Positions 1 through 6,270 of a stretch of DNA of 18,480 bases are shown piece after piece (position 1 is the first letter of the stretch; every line of letters starts with the position of its first letter). This DNA comes from Candidatus Glassiibacteriota bacterium (GTDB lineage Bacteria > Gemmatimonadota > Glassbacteria > GWA2-58-10): positions 1 to 18,480 of the forward strand of contig JAFGTO010000449.1 in NCBI GenBank assembly GCA_016934095.1, in the 5' to 3' direction. A model generated the notes under the pieces. The model saw nothing but the letters and a program-made list of their open reading frames with translations. It made no database searches and had not been told where the DNA came from. The translations under genes were made by a program, and so were the position numbers.

Positions 1-1184
1 CCGGTCTTCTCGTGCCAGACATCCACCCTGGACTGCCTCTCCAGCCGGTAGACACTCTCGGCGACACGGGGTATGTCCGAGTTGATGCCCGAAAGGGCCA
101 CTATCCAGCCGTGCTGCCGGGCCACTCCGCCGTTGAACGACGGCCCTGACTCCACCAGCAGGTAGCCGTCCTCATCCTGCGGCAAGAGTGCCGCAGGCGC
201 TTCCGGCTTGAGCGAGAGGTACTCGTCCAGCAGGAACCCGAAACCGAAATAGGCGTACCAGTCGGATAGGTTGTAGTGCTTGTCATGCGGGTCGAGGAAG
301 CCCCATTTTTTCCGGGTGCGGTAGATCCTGCGGTTAAGCTCCTTGCCCTGCGGCCAGCGGTCCAGACCGTAGCACAGGGTTCCATAGTAGCCCAGCGACC
401 AGCTCTGGCGTCCGTCGAAAGTGCCCATCGGCGAGCCGTCCGGAAAGGAATAGCGGATCATGAAATCGGCCAGTTTCCTGGCAGAGGCCAGCACCAGGCG
501 GTCGCCGGAGTAATCGGCGAAAAGCAGCATCGGGGCCAGTTGGGTCTGGTTATACTTGAGCGAGGGTCCGTGGTGCGGCCCCTCGTCGAAATAACCCAGG
601 TCGGTCTGCACTTTGAGCAGTTGGCGCATCAGTCGGCGCCCCTGTTCCTCCCACTCGGGCCTGCCGAACACCTGCCCAGCCCGTAAAACCGCCAGGGCGT
701 TCCAGGCCTCGTGGTTGAACGAGGTATAGAAATAGGGCCGGATTCCCCGGGTCCCGGCGTAGTATTCGGCGTAGTCCAGCCATTGTTTCTTCCGCTCCGG
801 GTCCAGCTCGTCCTCCAGCAGCCCGTAAACCTGGCACAAGCTGTACAGCGGCCATTCTAGGGTGCTCCTGATCCCGGCGATATAATCGCAGATCGCCACC
901 GCTGCCTCGCGGATCTTCTTATCGCCGTAATAAGGGTTGAGCCGGTGAGGAGTCTTGTAGAGGTAAGCCAGCGGGTAACAGGGGGTCTGGTTGTGCTCGT
1001 TGGGACTTTTGGCGTAACAGATCCCCGGGGTGTCGGGGTCTCTCTCCTCCAGGGCGATGGCGGCGAAACCCACCACCTGGCTCATCAGGGCATCGGCAAG
1101 CTCCCGCTCCTCTTCCGCCGAGGCCCGGGCATCTCCGCTGAAACCGGCAAAAAGCAATAAGACAAGCATATATCGAGTAAGCAT
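1..1184 (-). CDS. Exported all-helical (toroid-like) protein, 3' end beyond window
   Basis: The reading frame opens at ATG 1184 (GGAGG five to nine bases upstream) and runs off the left edge after 394 residues, so the C-terminus is missing. The N-terminus is a Sec signal peptide: hydrophobic residues 6-16 and a probable cut after ARA near residue 21. The mature part is rich in aromatic residues and helix-forming stretches: YAEYYAG around 139-144, FNHEAWNAL around 157-164, DEGPHHGPS around 200-208, LSDWYAYFGFGF around 306-317. Periodic helices with W/Y/H-rich loops recall the alpha/alpha-toroid folds of polysaccharide lyases and related glycan-active enzymes (heparinase II/III-like), but I see no diagnostic catalytic motif. 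The export signal is firm; a carbohydrate-related role is inference. It follows the amidohydrolase gene on the same strand across a 165-bp gap, so co-transcription is possible. Confidence 0.7.
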   Translation of the reverse strand, partial: MLTRYMLVLLLFAGFSGDARASAEEERELADALMSQVVGFAAIALEERDPDTPGICYAKSPNEHNQTPCYPLAYLYKTPHRLNPYYGDKKIREAAVAICDYIAGIRSTLEWPLYSLCQVYGLLEDELDPERKKQWLDYAEYYAGTRGIRPYFYTSFNHEAWNALAVLRAGQVFGRPEWEEQGRRLMRQLLKVQTDLGYFDEGPHHGPSLKYNQTQLAPMLLFADYSGDRLVLASARKLADFMIRYSFPDGSPMGTFDGRQSWSLGYYGTLCYGLDRWPQGKELNRRIYRTRKKWGFLDPHDKHYNLSDWYAYFGFGFLLDEYLSLKPEAPAALLPQDEDGYLLVESGPSFNGGVARQHGWIVALSGINSDIPRVAESVYRLERQSRVDVWHEKT

Positions 1185-1349
1185 CTCCGCCTCCGGCAGT
1201 CAGCCCAGTTTGAACAAAATACCTATTCAGCAAACCGCGCTCACGGTAACGGCTGCAAACGGCCCTGAGCGGCGGTGTCCGGAATATTGCGGACAGGCGG
1301 CAGCGGGCCGCAGCGGAAGCCGCCGGCCCTGCCCTCCCGCCCGCAGGTC

Positions 1350-2495
1350 TCACTTGGCGGACGTTCCTTTGAACATCCCCAGGATTTTCAGCGCGTTCTT
1401 ATTGTAGATCTTCTCCAGCACCTCATCCGGCAGGCTCAGCCCGTAGATCATCCAGCGGCCCTGCAGGTGGTGGCCGCCCGACGGGTCAAAATACTCGTCC
1501 TCGGTCTCCAGGAAACGGTAGTATATGCGGTACGCCTCGGCATCAGGCGGGGTGTCCGTGCCGAAGAGGACCCGGTCCTGGTACTTGATCATGAACTTGC
1601 GGGCGGTGTAGGGTTGACGACCCAGCTCGCTGATCCGGGCGGAAGTCTCCACGTAGAAGTTCGGGTAGCAGTCGAGCCACATCCCCACCTGGTGCAGCTC
1701 CTCGGGCAGGTTGCCCACATGGGCGCCGATGAATACCGTGTTGGGATGCCTGGCCATCACCCGGTTGCGCTGGGCCAGGATCTCCTCTTTGGTGGGGAAC
1801 TCCTCCCCACAGAACGCCCAGTCGGGGTGTTCTCCCAGCTCATCGTAGCGCTCGTTGAAGCGGTCTACCGGGGTGAAAAAGGCCTTGGGGTCCGAGACGT
1901 GGATCATCACCGGGATGCCCAGCTCCCCGCACTTGGCCCAGACCGGGTCCAGCCTGGTGTCGTCCACCGGCACCAGCTTGCCGCTCTTGTCCCGCAAGTT
2001 AAGCCCCAGGATCTTGTGGATCTTAAGCCCTCGCACGCCCAGCTTCACCGCCTCCTCCAGCCTCCTGGCCTCCCGGCTGCCGAAATCCGGCTCGTCTATC
2101 CCGCTGAAAGAAGGAACGTAAAAGACAATAAAACGGTCCGTGGAGACACTCCGGGAGACCTGCAGGTGCCTCTTGTAGAAATCATCCCCGGTGATACCGT
2201 AATCCTCGAAGAACTCGGACTTGCGGAAACCATCCAGGCTGATACATTTCCAGATGCCGGCTTTGTCCATCTCCTCGAGATACTTTTTCGTGCTGTCCAG
2301 CCCGCCCCAGAGGCCCAGGTGGTTGTGGATGTCGATTACCGGGAACCTGGGCCTCAGGACCCTTGTCTGCTTGACCACGAGCTGGCTGACAGGCCTCCAG
2401 TCGATCAGCCTCAGGTCGCCCGGTTCGGCCCGGACAGTCAGCGGTGAAACGAGAAAGACAGCCAGCACTGCTACCAGGATCGGATAACGGCTCAT
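1350..2495 (-). CDS. Exported Amidohydro_2-family metal-dependent hydrolase
   Basis: The protein has 381 residues. ATG 2495 is preceded by AAGGAG at eight-base spacing. Residues 1-23 form a signal peptide ending VRA, so the enzyme acts outside the cytoplasm. The amidohydrolase (TIM-barrel) metal site is readable in order: HxH in IDIHNHLG (H57, H59), a lysine in GLKIHK (K159), H199 in VMIHVSD, H259 in FIGAHVGN, and the essential aspartate D314 in LFGTDTPP. The C-terminal NALKILG helix is also typical of PF04909. Known members include decarboxylases and lactonases acting on aromatic or carboxylated substrates; the substrate here cannot be read from sequence. Most PF04909 enzymes are cytoplasmic, so the signal peptide is a notable variation shared with the gene downstream. 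A TTGACT-N17-TATGTT promoter lies about 90 bp upstream. Confidence 0.88.
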   Translation of the reverse strand: MSRYPILVAVLAVFLVSPLTVRAEPGDLRLIDWRPVSQLVVKQTRVLRPRFPVIDIHNHLGLWGGLDSTKKYLEEMDKAGIWKCISLDGFRKSEFFEDYGITGDDFYKRHLQVSRSVSTDRFIVFYVPSFSGIDEPDFGSREARRLEEAVKLGVRGLKIHKILGLNLRDKSGKLVPVDDTRLDPVWAKCGELGIPVMIHVSDPKAFFTPVDRFNERYDELGEHPDWAFCGEEFPTKEEILAQRNRVMARHPNTVFIGAHVGNLPEELHQVGMWLDCYPNFYVETSARISELGRQPYTARKFMIKYQDRVLFGTDTPPDAEAYRIYYRFLETEDEYFDPSGGHHLQGRWMIYGLSLPDEVLEKIYNKNALKILGMFKGTSAK

Positions 2496-2582
2496 TCGGC
2501 GGCTCCTTCAGGTTGAGGAAATTTTCTCCTGTACCCCTCTGAGAAACAACACATTCATCTCCGGGATTTCCACGGCAACTGG

Positions 2583-2611
2583 AACATACGAAAGCCGATG
2601 CCGGCAGTCAA
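2583..2611 (-). promoter_or_regulatory. Candidate sigma-70 promoter of the amidohydrolase gene
   Basis: On the minus strand, TTGACT (2611-2606), a 17-base spacer and TATGTT (2588-2583) match the -35/-10 consensus at 5/6 and 4/6. The predicted start near 2576 leaves a leader of about 80 nt before ATG 2495. The match is seen in the sequence; activity is inferred. Confidence 0.45.
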
Positions 2612-2772
2612 GTGTCAACACTGTTGCATAACAGGTGTCCGAGGTTTTCCGGCAGAAAAGCCTGCCGCCGCTTGAGGACCCGCGGCCCGGCGGCTGGAAA
2701 AGCGCCCGGTTTCCTCTGGCGACGGCCGGAAACCTGCCTATCACGGGCATAATTATTGCAGATTATTCAGAG

Positions 2773-2798
2773 GGGCGTTGAAAAAGATTTCAACGCCC
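2773..2798. repeat. Perfect 11-bp hairpin
   Basis: GGGCGTTGAAA (2773-2783), loop AAGA, TTTCAACGCCC (2788-2798). No T-tract follows on either strand and it lies between divergent genes, so it is not an obvious terminator. It could be an operator or cruciform; the role is unknown. Confidence 0.6.
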
Positions 2799-2822
2799 AG
2801 TGGTGGAATTTACTGCGTCATG

Positions 2823-2942
2823 GGCTGTCAAGGGCATGACAAGCCGTTTCCGTTGTGACTGTAAGAAATCGAATATTTTATACAATTAATGCTCTCTTGC
2901 CGCATATTGTTGTCCCAAGAATGGAAACGGCCCTTGACAGCC
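2823..2942. repeat. 120-bp inverted-repeat element with outward TTGACA boxes
   Basis: The left end GGCTGTCAAGGGC (2823-2835) is the exact reverse complement of 2930-2942. A second pair, GCCGTTTCC (2843-2851) and GGAAACGGC (2923-2931), continues the stem after a short bulge on the left arm. The AT-rich centre of about 71 bp has no coding potential. Each arm contains TTGACA reading outward. The size and terminal inverted repeats resemble a MITE or a large regulatory hairpin, but no target-site duplication is visible. Confidence 0.6.
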
Positions 2943-2963
2943 ATTATACCCGAAATTCTTAAT
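2934..2963 (+). promoter_or_regulatory. Possible promoter of pseB using the inverted-repeat arm as -35
   Basis: TTGACA (2934-2939) in the right arm of the inverted repeat faces pseB. Acceptable but imperfect -10 candidates (CTTAAT at 18-base spacing, TAATAT at 20) follow in an AT-rich stretch. The -35 is perfect and the -10 weak, so this is a low-confidence call. Confidence 0.25.
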
Positions 2964-3079
2964 ATTTAAACACACTATCAGCAGTTGTTTCACCTCTTTC
3001 GATAACCGGACCCGCTTACCGGTCCTGAGGCCTTCCGGCCGAGGGTAGAAGATCACTCAAGACAGAACGGAGTACCCGG

Positions 3080-4054
3080 ATGGATTTCAACGGAAAAAGC
3101 GTGCTGGTCACCGGCGGTACCGGCTCTTTCGGCCAGCGCTGCTGCGAGGCCCTTTACCAGAGGTTCAAGCTGAAGAAGCTGATCATTTTCAGCAGGGACG
3201 AGTCCAAGCAGTTCGAGATGATGCCCCGTTTCCGGCACAACAGAACCAGGTTCATGATCGGGGATGTCCGGGACAAGGCCCGCCTGCTGGATGCAGTCGA
3301 GGGAGTGGACCTGATCATCCACGCCGCGGCCCTGAAACAGGTACCCCAGGCCGAATACAACCCTTTCGAGTACGTCAAGACCAATATCCTGGGCACTCAG
3401 AACGTTATCGAGGTGGCACGCGCCGCTGGTGTCAGCCGGGTAATCCACACCAGCACCGACAAGGCGGTCAACCCGCTGAACCACTACGGGGCTACCAAGC
3501 TCTGCGCGGACAAGCTGCTGATCGCGGCCAACTATTACCTGGACAAGCCCCGCTTCGCCTGCGTGCGCATGGGGAACCTGATCGGCAGCCGGGGCAGCGT
3601 TATCCCGGTCCTCAGGCGGATGAGCAAGACCGGCAAGGTTACGGTCACCGACCCGCTGATGACCCGCTTCTGGCTGACCCTGGACGATGCAGTGGATTTC
3701 GTGCTGGCCCGCCTGGCGGACATGCGCGGGGGCGAGGTGTTTGTGCCCCTAAGCCCGACCATGAAAATGACCGAGGTGATGGAGGCGGTGGCCCCGGGCT
3801 GCAAGGTCGAGGTGGCTGGCCGGCGGCCTGGAGAAAAAATCGACGAGATCCTGGTCTCCCGCCATGAAGCCTGCCAGACCGTGCGTTTCAAGGACCACTT
3901 CGCAGTACTGCCCGATTATGCGGATGTAAAGAAATACCTGGCCGAAACCGGCGCCGTACCGGTGGGAGCGGACTACGAATATACCAGCGTCGATACCTCC
4001 AACCGGCTGAGTGTCGGGAAGCTGCGAAAGATCATAAAGAGGGAAGGGATTTGA
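3080..4054 (+). CDS. pseB: UDP-GlcNAc 4,6-dehydratase (inverting), PseB/FlaA1-type SDR
   Basis: The protein has 324 residues, a usual length for PseB. ATG 3080 has GGAG at seven-base spacing. The extended-SDR features appear in order: NAD(P)-binding TGGTGSFG (11-18), SRDESKQ (38-44), GDVRD (61-65), HAAALKQVPQAEYNPFE (81-97), STDKAVNP (125-132), YGATK active-site Tyr/Lys (136-140), DPLMTRFW (191-198) and the C-terminal RRPGEKIDE signature (248-256). HAAALKQVP and STDKA are hallmarks of PseB and CapD-like soluble dehydratases, which convert UDP-GlcNAc to a 4-keto-6-deoxy sugar, the first step of pseudaminic acid and related glycan pathways. There are no transmembrane segments, unlike the membrane-bound WbpM/PglF branch. 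No partner genes (pseC, pseF, pseI) are adjacent, so the final sugar is unknown. It ends in a terminator shared with the convergent HD gene. Confidence 0.9.
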   Translation: MDFNGKSVLVTGGTGSFGQRCCEALYQRFKLKKLIIFSRDESKQFEMMPRFRHNRTRFMIGDVRDKARLLDAVEGVDLIIHAAALKQVPQAEYNPFEYVKTNILGTQNVIEVARAAGVSRVIHTSTDKAVNPLNHYGATKLCADKLLIAANYYLDKPRFACVRMGNLIGSRGSVIPVLRRMSKTGKVTVTDPLMTRFWLTLDDAVDFVLARLADMRGGEVFVPLSPTMKMTEVMEAVAPGCKVEVAGRRPGEKIDEILVSRHEACQTVRFKDHFAVLPDYADVKKYLAETGAVPVGADYEYTSVDTSNRLSVGKLRKIIKREGI

Positions 4055-4148
4055 GCCGGGCCTGAAGCCCGACCGGAGTGCCGGCCGGCAACAGTAATGG
4101 CCGGGCAGGGGCAGGCAAAACCATCCGGGGAAACTGAGGAAAAAAACG

Positions 4149-4184
4149 GGGGCCGTCCCGCGCTTCCAGGGACAGCCCCTTTTT
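4149..4184. terminator. Bidirectional rho-independent terminator
   Basis: The stem GGGGC-C-GTCCC (4149-4159) pairs with GGGAC-A-GCCCC (4169-4179), with a 9-nt loop, followed by TTTTT (4180-4184) on the plus strand. On the minus strand the same stem is followed by CG and six T (complement of 4146-4141). It serves the convergent pseB and HD-domain genes. Confidence 0.88.
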
Positions 4185-4240
4185 GTCTGGTTAATAGTCC
4201 TCCTCCTCAGGCAACAGTCCCGGCCCGCCGGCCGGAAATG

Positions 4241-5482
4241 CTACTCAGAAGCTTTACGGCCCTCGCTGTTCAGGTGGTGAAGCTGACCGTTCAGGGTGGC
4301 ACACTTGAAGAACGGTGCCAGGTGCCCTTTACTGTTTTGAATCTCGATACTGACCTGGCTCATGTGCTCACAGTAGAAGTCTTTATCCCTGCTGTTCTTA
4401 CAGTAAATAGTACGGGGCAAGGCGTTTCCTCCGGTCGATGGATAGGGCACGGCGCACCTGAACGGACAGAAATCGATGATCTTTTTCAGTTTCTCCTCGT
4501 AGTTTTCCACAAGCAGCTCTTCCATAGAAAATACCTTGGCCAGTGCCTGCACCATCTCCCAGAGGAGGCCTTGCCCCTTGAAAAGCTTTATCAAACCCAG
4601 CAGCAGGATCGTCAGGCCGACCCTGCCCTCGTAGCGCCTGCCCAGGATATGTTTCTGGACCTGAGTAAAATTATAGCGCACCCTGTGCGGCATGGCGGTA
4701 ACCATCTCATCCACCAGCTCGGCCAGGTACAGCAGCAGGGTGGCTTTATGCGTTTCATCCCCGTGCTCCGGGCGATGATGATTTCTCAGCATATGCTCGA
4801 TCTCGTTCCTGGTGTGAGGCATCATGGTCAGTTGCTGGCCGGTGAAAATTCTTTCACTGTTCCTCTGGTGCTCCTGGATGAACTCTTCCAGGCAACCGGA
4901 GTCCAGGTCATCCAGCTTATCCAGGCGCGGATATATTTCGCTTTCGAGAATGCCCATATCGTGCAAGACTGCGGCCACGCCCAGGTTAAAAAGAGATATT
5001 ATCGACATCTTCACCTTTAACCCCACAGCCAGGCCGAGCAGTGTTACCCGAATACTATGCTCCAGGATATACTCCTGAGGTTTTGCCCGGCCCTTGCTCT
5101 GAATTTTCAGGTTATACATGTTCCTGAGCAGGTCGGGGTTGGAAACGAGCTTTTCCATGATCCGCTGCACTTTGCCGCGAAGGTCGCTCTCCGCTAAGAA
5201 ATTCGGCAAATCCTTGCCCGTCTCGATGGCCCGCATGATTTTTTCCACGTCCTTTTCGAGCACACTTTTCAGGTGCTTGTAGACCAGGTCATCCCCTATC
5301 ACGAACACCATGTCTTTTTCCGGAGCGAGTTGGGAGGCGAACCTGCGGACCTTTTCTATCACCTCCTCGGTGAGCTGGCCGCCGGCGAGCTCTTTCCTGG
5401 TAATCAGGTAGCTTCCCGCGCTCAGCTCGATATCTTTCTCGAGTCGCATATCCGGCATCAGGTCATCTACGTGTATAAGCAT
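4241..5482 (-). CDS. HD-domain phosphohydrolase-like protein with C-terminal Cys cluster
   Basis: The protein has 413 residues and no transmembrane segment. ATG 5482 follows AGGGTG at five-base spacing. The N-terminal ~70 residues (VDDLMPDMRLEKDI, then SAGSYLITRKE) match the opening usually seen in front of HD-GYP domains. The HD core is readable as H142, H174-D175 in AAVLHDMGI, H205, H235-H236 and D258, so metal binding is plausible. The HHExxxGxGYP segment is replaced by HHRPEHGDE (235-243), with no GYP. It is therefore a divergent HD-GYP relative or HDOD-like protein, and c-di-GMP hydrolysis cannot be assumed. The last 75 residues hold CPFRC (339-343), YC (361), YC (371) and FKC (394), which could bind a metal or sense redox state. 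It is the last gene of the signalling cluster, behind the REC gene, and probably its output. Confidence 0.8.
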   Translation of the reverse strand: MLIHVDDLMPDMRLEKDIELSAGSYLITRKELAGGQLTEEVIEKVRRFASQLAPEKDMVFVIGDDLVYKHLKSVLEKDVEKIMRAIETGKDLPNFLAESDLRGKVQRIMEKLVSNPDLLRNMYNLKIQSKGRAKPQEYILEHSIRVTLLGLAVGLKVKMSIISLFNLGVAAVLHDMGILESEIYPRLDKLDDLDSGCLEEFIQEHQRNSERIFTGQQLTMMPHTRNEIEHMLRNHHRPEHGDETHKATLLLYLAELVDEMVTAMPHRVRYNFTQVQKHILGRRYEGRVGLTILLLGLIKLFKGQGLLWEMVQALAKVFSMEELLVENYEEKLKKIIDFCPFRCAVPYPSTGGNALPRTIYCKNSRDKDFYCEHMSQVSIEIQNSKGHLAPFFKCATLNGQLHHLNSEGRKASE

Positions 5483-5610
5483 TTTTTCACCCTGCCTTTG
5501 AATTTTCGGCCTGTATTAAAATATTCCTTGATCAGCTTGCCTGTGTCGCCGGCCGCAGCCGGAAGACCGTCTTCCTCCGCCCGGCCGGTGAGAATTTTTT
5601 TTCTTGTCAT
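5467..5610 (-). CDS. Small overlapping ORF, or frame-shifted tail of the REC protein (47 aa)
   Basis: A 47-codon frame begins at ATG 5610, which has GGGAG five bases upstream, and ends with TAG at 5467-5469, overlapping the HD gene start by 16 nt. It begins MTRKKILTGRAEED and is lysine/arginine-rich near the end. Its codons (ATC, CTG, AAG, GGC, GAC) match the neighbours, whereas the competing REC frame over the same bases uses GGA, GGA, AGA, CGA and ATA and yields an Arg/Gly-rich string. The two frames are joined at eight A (minus strand, 5602-5595). Possibilities are an independent coupled small gene, a REC tail made by slippage at A8, or an assembly indel. No family is recognised. Confidence 0.45.
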   Translation of the reverse strand: MTRKKILTGRAEEDGLPAAAGDTGKLIKEYFNTGRKFKGRVKKCLYT

Positions 5611-6001
5611 CGCCACTCCCGGACTCCAGCAGGACTTCTTTGACCATGTCCATGAGTTCCAGGGGGGAAAATGGTTTAATGACAAAGTGCTTACAGTCCC
5701 TGCATTTCAGGTTGGCGATGAAGTCGCGGGTTTTGTATCCGGTCATACAGATCACCGGAATCGAAACGCCTTCTGTTCTCAGTTTGTCGATAAGCGTGAA
5801 CCCATCCAGGCCCGGCATTCTGATATCGGTAATCAAGAGGTCCACCGGGTCTTTCCTCCTGCGGGACTCCAGTATTTTCTCCGCCGCCTCCAGTCCGTCT
5901 TCCGCCAGGGTCACCCGATGGCCCAGTTGTCCGATGATAGCACCCAGCAGCTTCAGGATGATCTTCTCATCGTCGGCGATCAGTATATTCTTCGCAGACA
6001 C
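5516..6001 (-). CDS. Single-domain response regulator (REC)
   Basis: GTG 6001 is chosen as the start because GAGGAG lies seven bases upstream and the CheY-like domain begins right there (MSAKNILIADDEK); open frame continues further upstream but has no family match. The 161 residues consist of one receiver domain (about 3-124): acidic pair D10-D11, phosphoacceptor D59 in LLITDIRMPG, T87 in CMTGYK, and K109 in VIKPFSP, all intact. No DNA-binding or enzymatic domain follows, so it relays by protein contact, plausibly to the HD protein encoded next. The tail beyond residue 130 contains an A8 run after which the frame looks unnatural (see the overlapping ORF). It lies behind a candidate sigma-54 promoter and downstream of the kinase/activator pair on the same strand. 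Confidence 0.85.
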   Translation of the reverse strand: MSAKNILIADDEKIILKLLGAIIGQLGHRVTLAEDGLEAAEKILESRRRKDPVDLLITDIRMPGLDGFTLIDKLRTEGVSIPVICMTGYKTRDFIANLKCRDCKHFVIKPFSPLELMDMVKEVLLESGSGDDKKKNSHRPGGGRRSSGCGRRHRQADQGIF

Positions 6002-6049
6002 GGCTGGGCTCCTCTCTGATTGACCTGGTAAATTACACCTATCTTCTAT

Positions 6050-6065
6050 TGAAACTTCCGTGCCG
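6050..6065 (-). promoter_or_regulatory. Candidate sigma-54 (-24/-12) promoter of the REC-HD genes
   Basis: On the minus strand CGGCACG-GAAG-TTTCA fits TGGCACG-N4-TTGCA with the correct ten-base GG-to-GC spacing. The -24 GG (6064-6063) is intact and the -12 reads TC instead of GC. The predicted transcript would start near 6039, 38 nt before GTG 6001. The upstream paired repeats and adjacent NtrC-type gene support the call; the -12 mismatch weakens it. Confidence 0.4.
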
Positions 6066-6140
6066 GATACTATGCCGCTTGCCAAACATCTTTAATACAA
6101 TGGTTTAGAATGAAAATCAGGGGGGAAAACCTTTGAGACA

Positions 6141-6159
6141 GGGAATCAATTTTTCTTGA
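6141..6159. promoter_or_regulatory. Enhancer-like direct repeat, copy 1
   Basis: GGGAATCAATTTTTCTTGA is identical at 17 of 19 positions to 6212-6230. It contains TCAA-N6-TTGA, a dyad suited to a dimeric Fis-type HTH. Its centre is about 113 bp upstream of the predicted REC transcription start. Confidence 0.55.
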
Positions 6160-6211
6160 TGGGATCATCCGGCCGGATCTGATAATCCCTTTGATTGCAA
6201 GAAAATAGGCC

Positions 6212-6230
6212 GGGAATCAACTTATCTTGA
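6212..6230. promoter_or_regulatory. Enhancer-like direct repeat, copy 2
   Basis: GGGAATCAACTTATCTTGA is the second copy, 71 bp from the first. The two mismatches fall in the spacer between TCAA and TTGA, so the dyad half-sites are conserved. It lies 40 bp beyond the 3' end of the NtrC-type gene. Confidence 0.55.
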
Positions 6231-6270
6231 AGAATAAAGAGAAATTGATACAGTTCGCCGTCGGCGCAAC

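Larger units (their letters stand above)
2496..3079. other. 584-bp divergent intergenic region with inverted repeats
   Basis: No convincing gene lies between the divergent amidohydrolase and pseB genes; a minus-strand open frame at 2508-2750 has no family features and atypical composition. The left part is GC-rich and holds the amidohydrolase promoter. The right part (about 2750-3000) is strikingly AT-rich and holds a perfect 11-bp hairpin at 2773-2798 and a 120-bp inverted-repeat unit at 2823-2942. Between 3005 and 3050 there are further small GC-rich hairpins (GGACC/GGTCC, GGCC/GGCC) in what would be the pseB leader. Confidence 0.6.

Noticed and set aside
1275..2447. 390-codon open frame on the plus strand
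   Set aside because: Antisense shadow of the amidohydrolase gene, which has a signal peptide, all metal ligands and a good ribosome binding site.
2508..2750. 80-codon minus-strand open frame
   Set aside because: No ribosome binding site, no family resemblance, and it spans the amidohydrolase promoter and leader.
2819..2946. Target-site duplication flanking the inverted-repeat element
   Set aside because: Bases flanking 2823 and 2942 (CATG and ATTA) do not match, so recent transposition is not supported.
6002..6085. Upstream extension of the REC gene to a TTG
   Set aside because: Added residues do not match receiver domains; GAGGAG points to GTG 6001, and the extension overlaps the candidate promoter.
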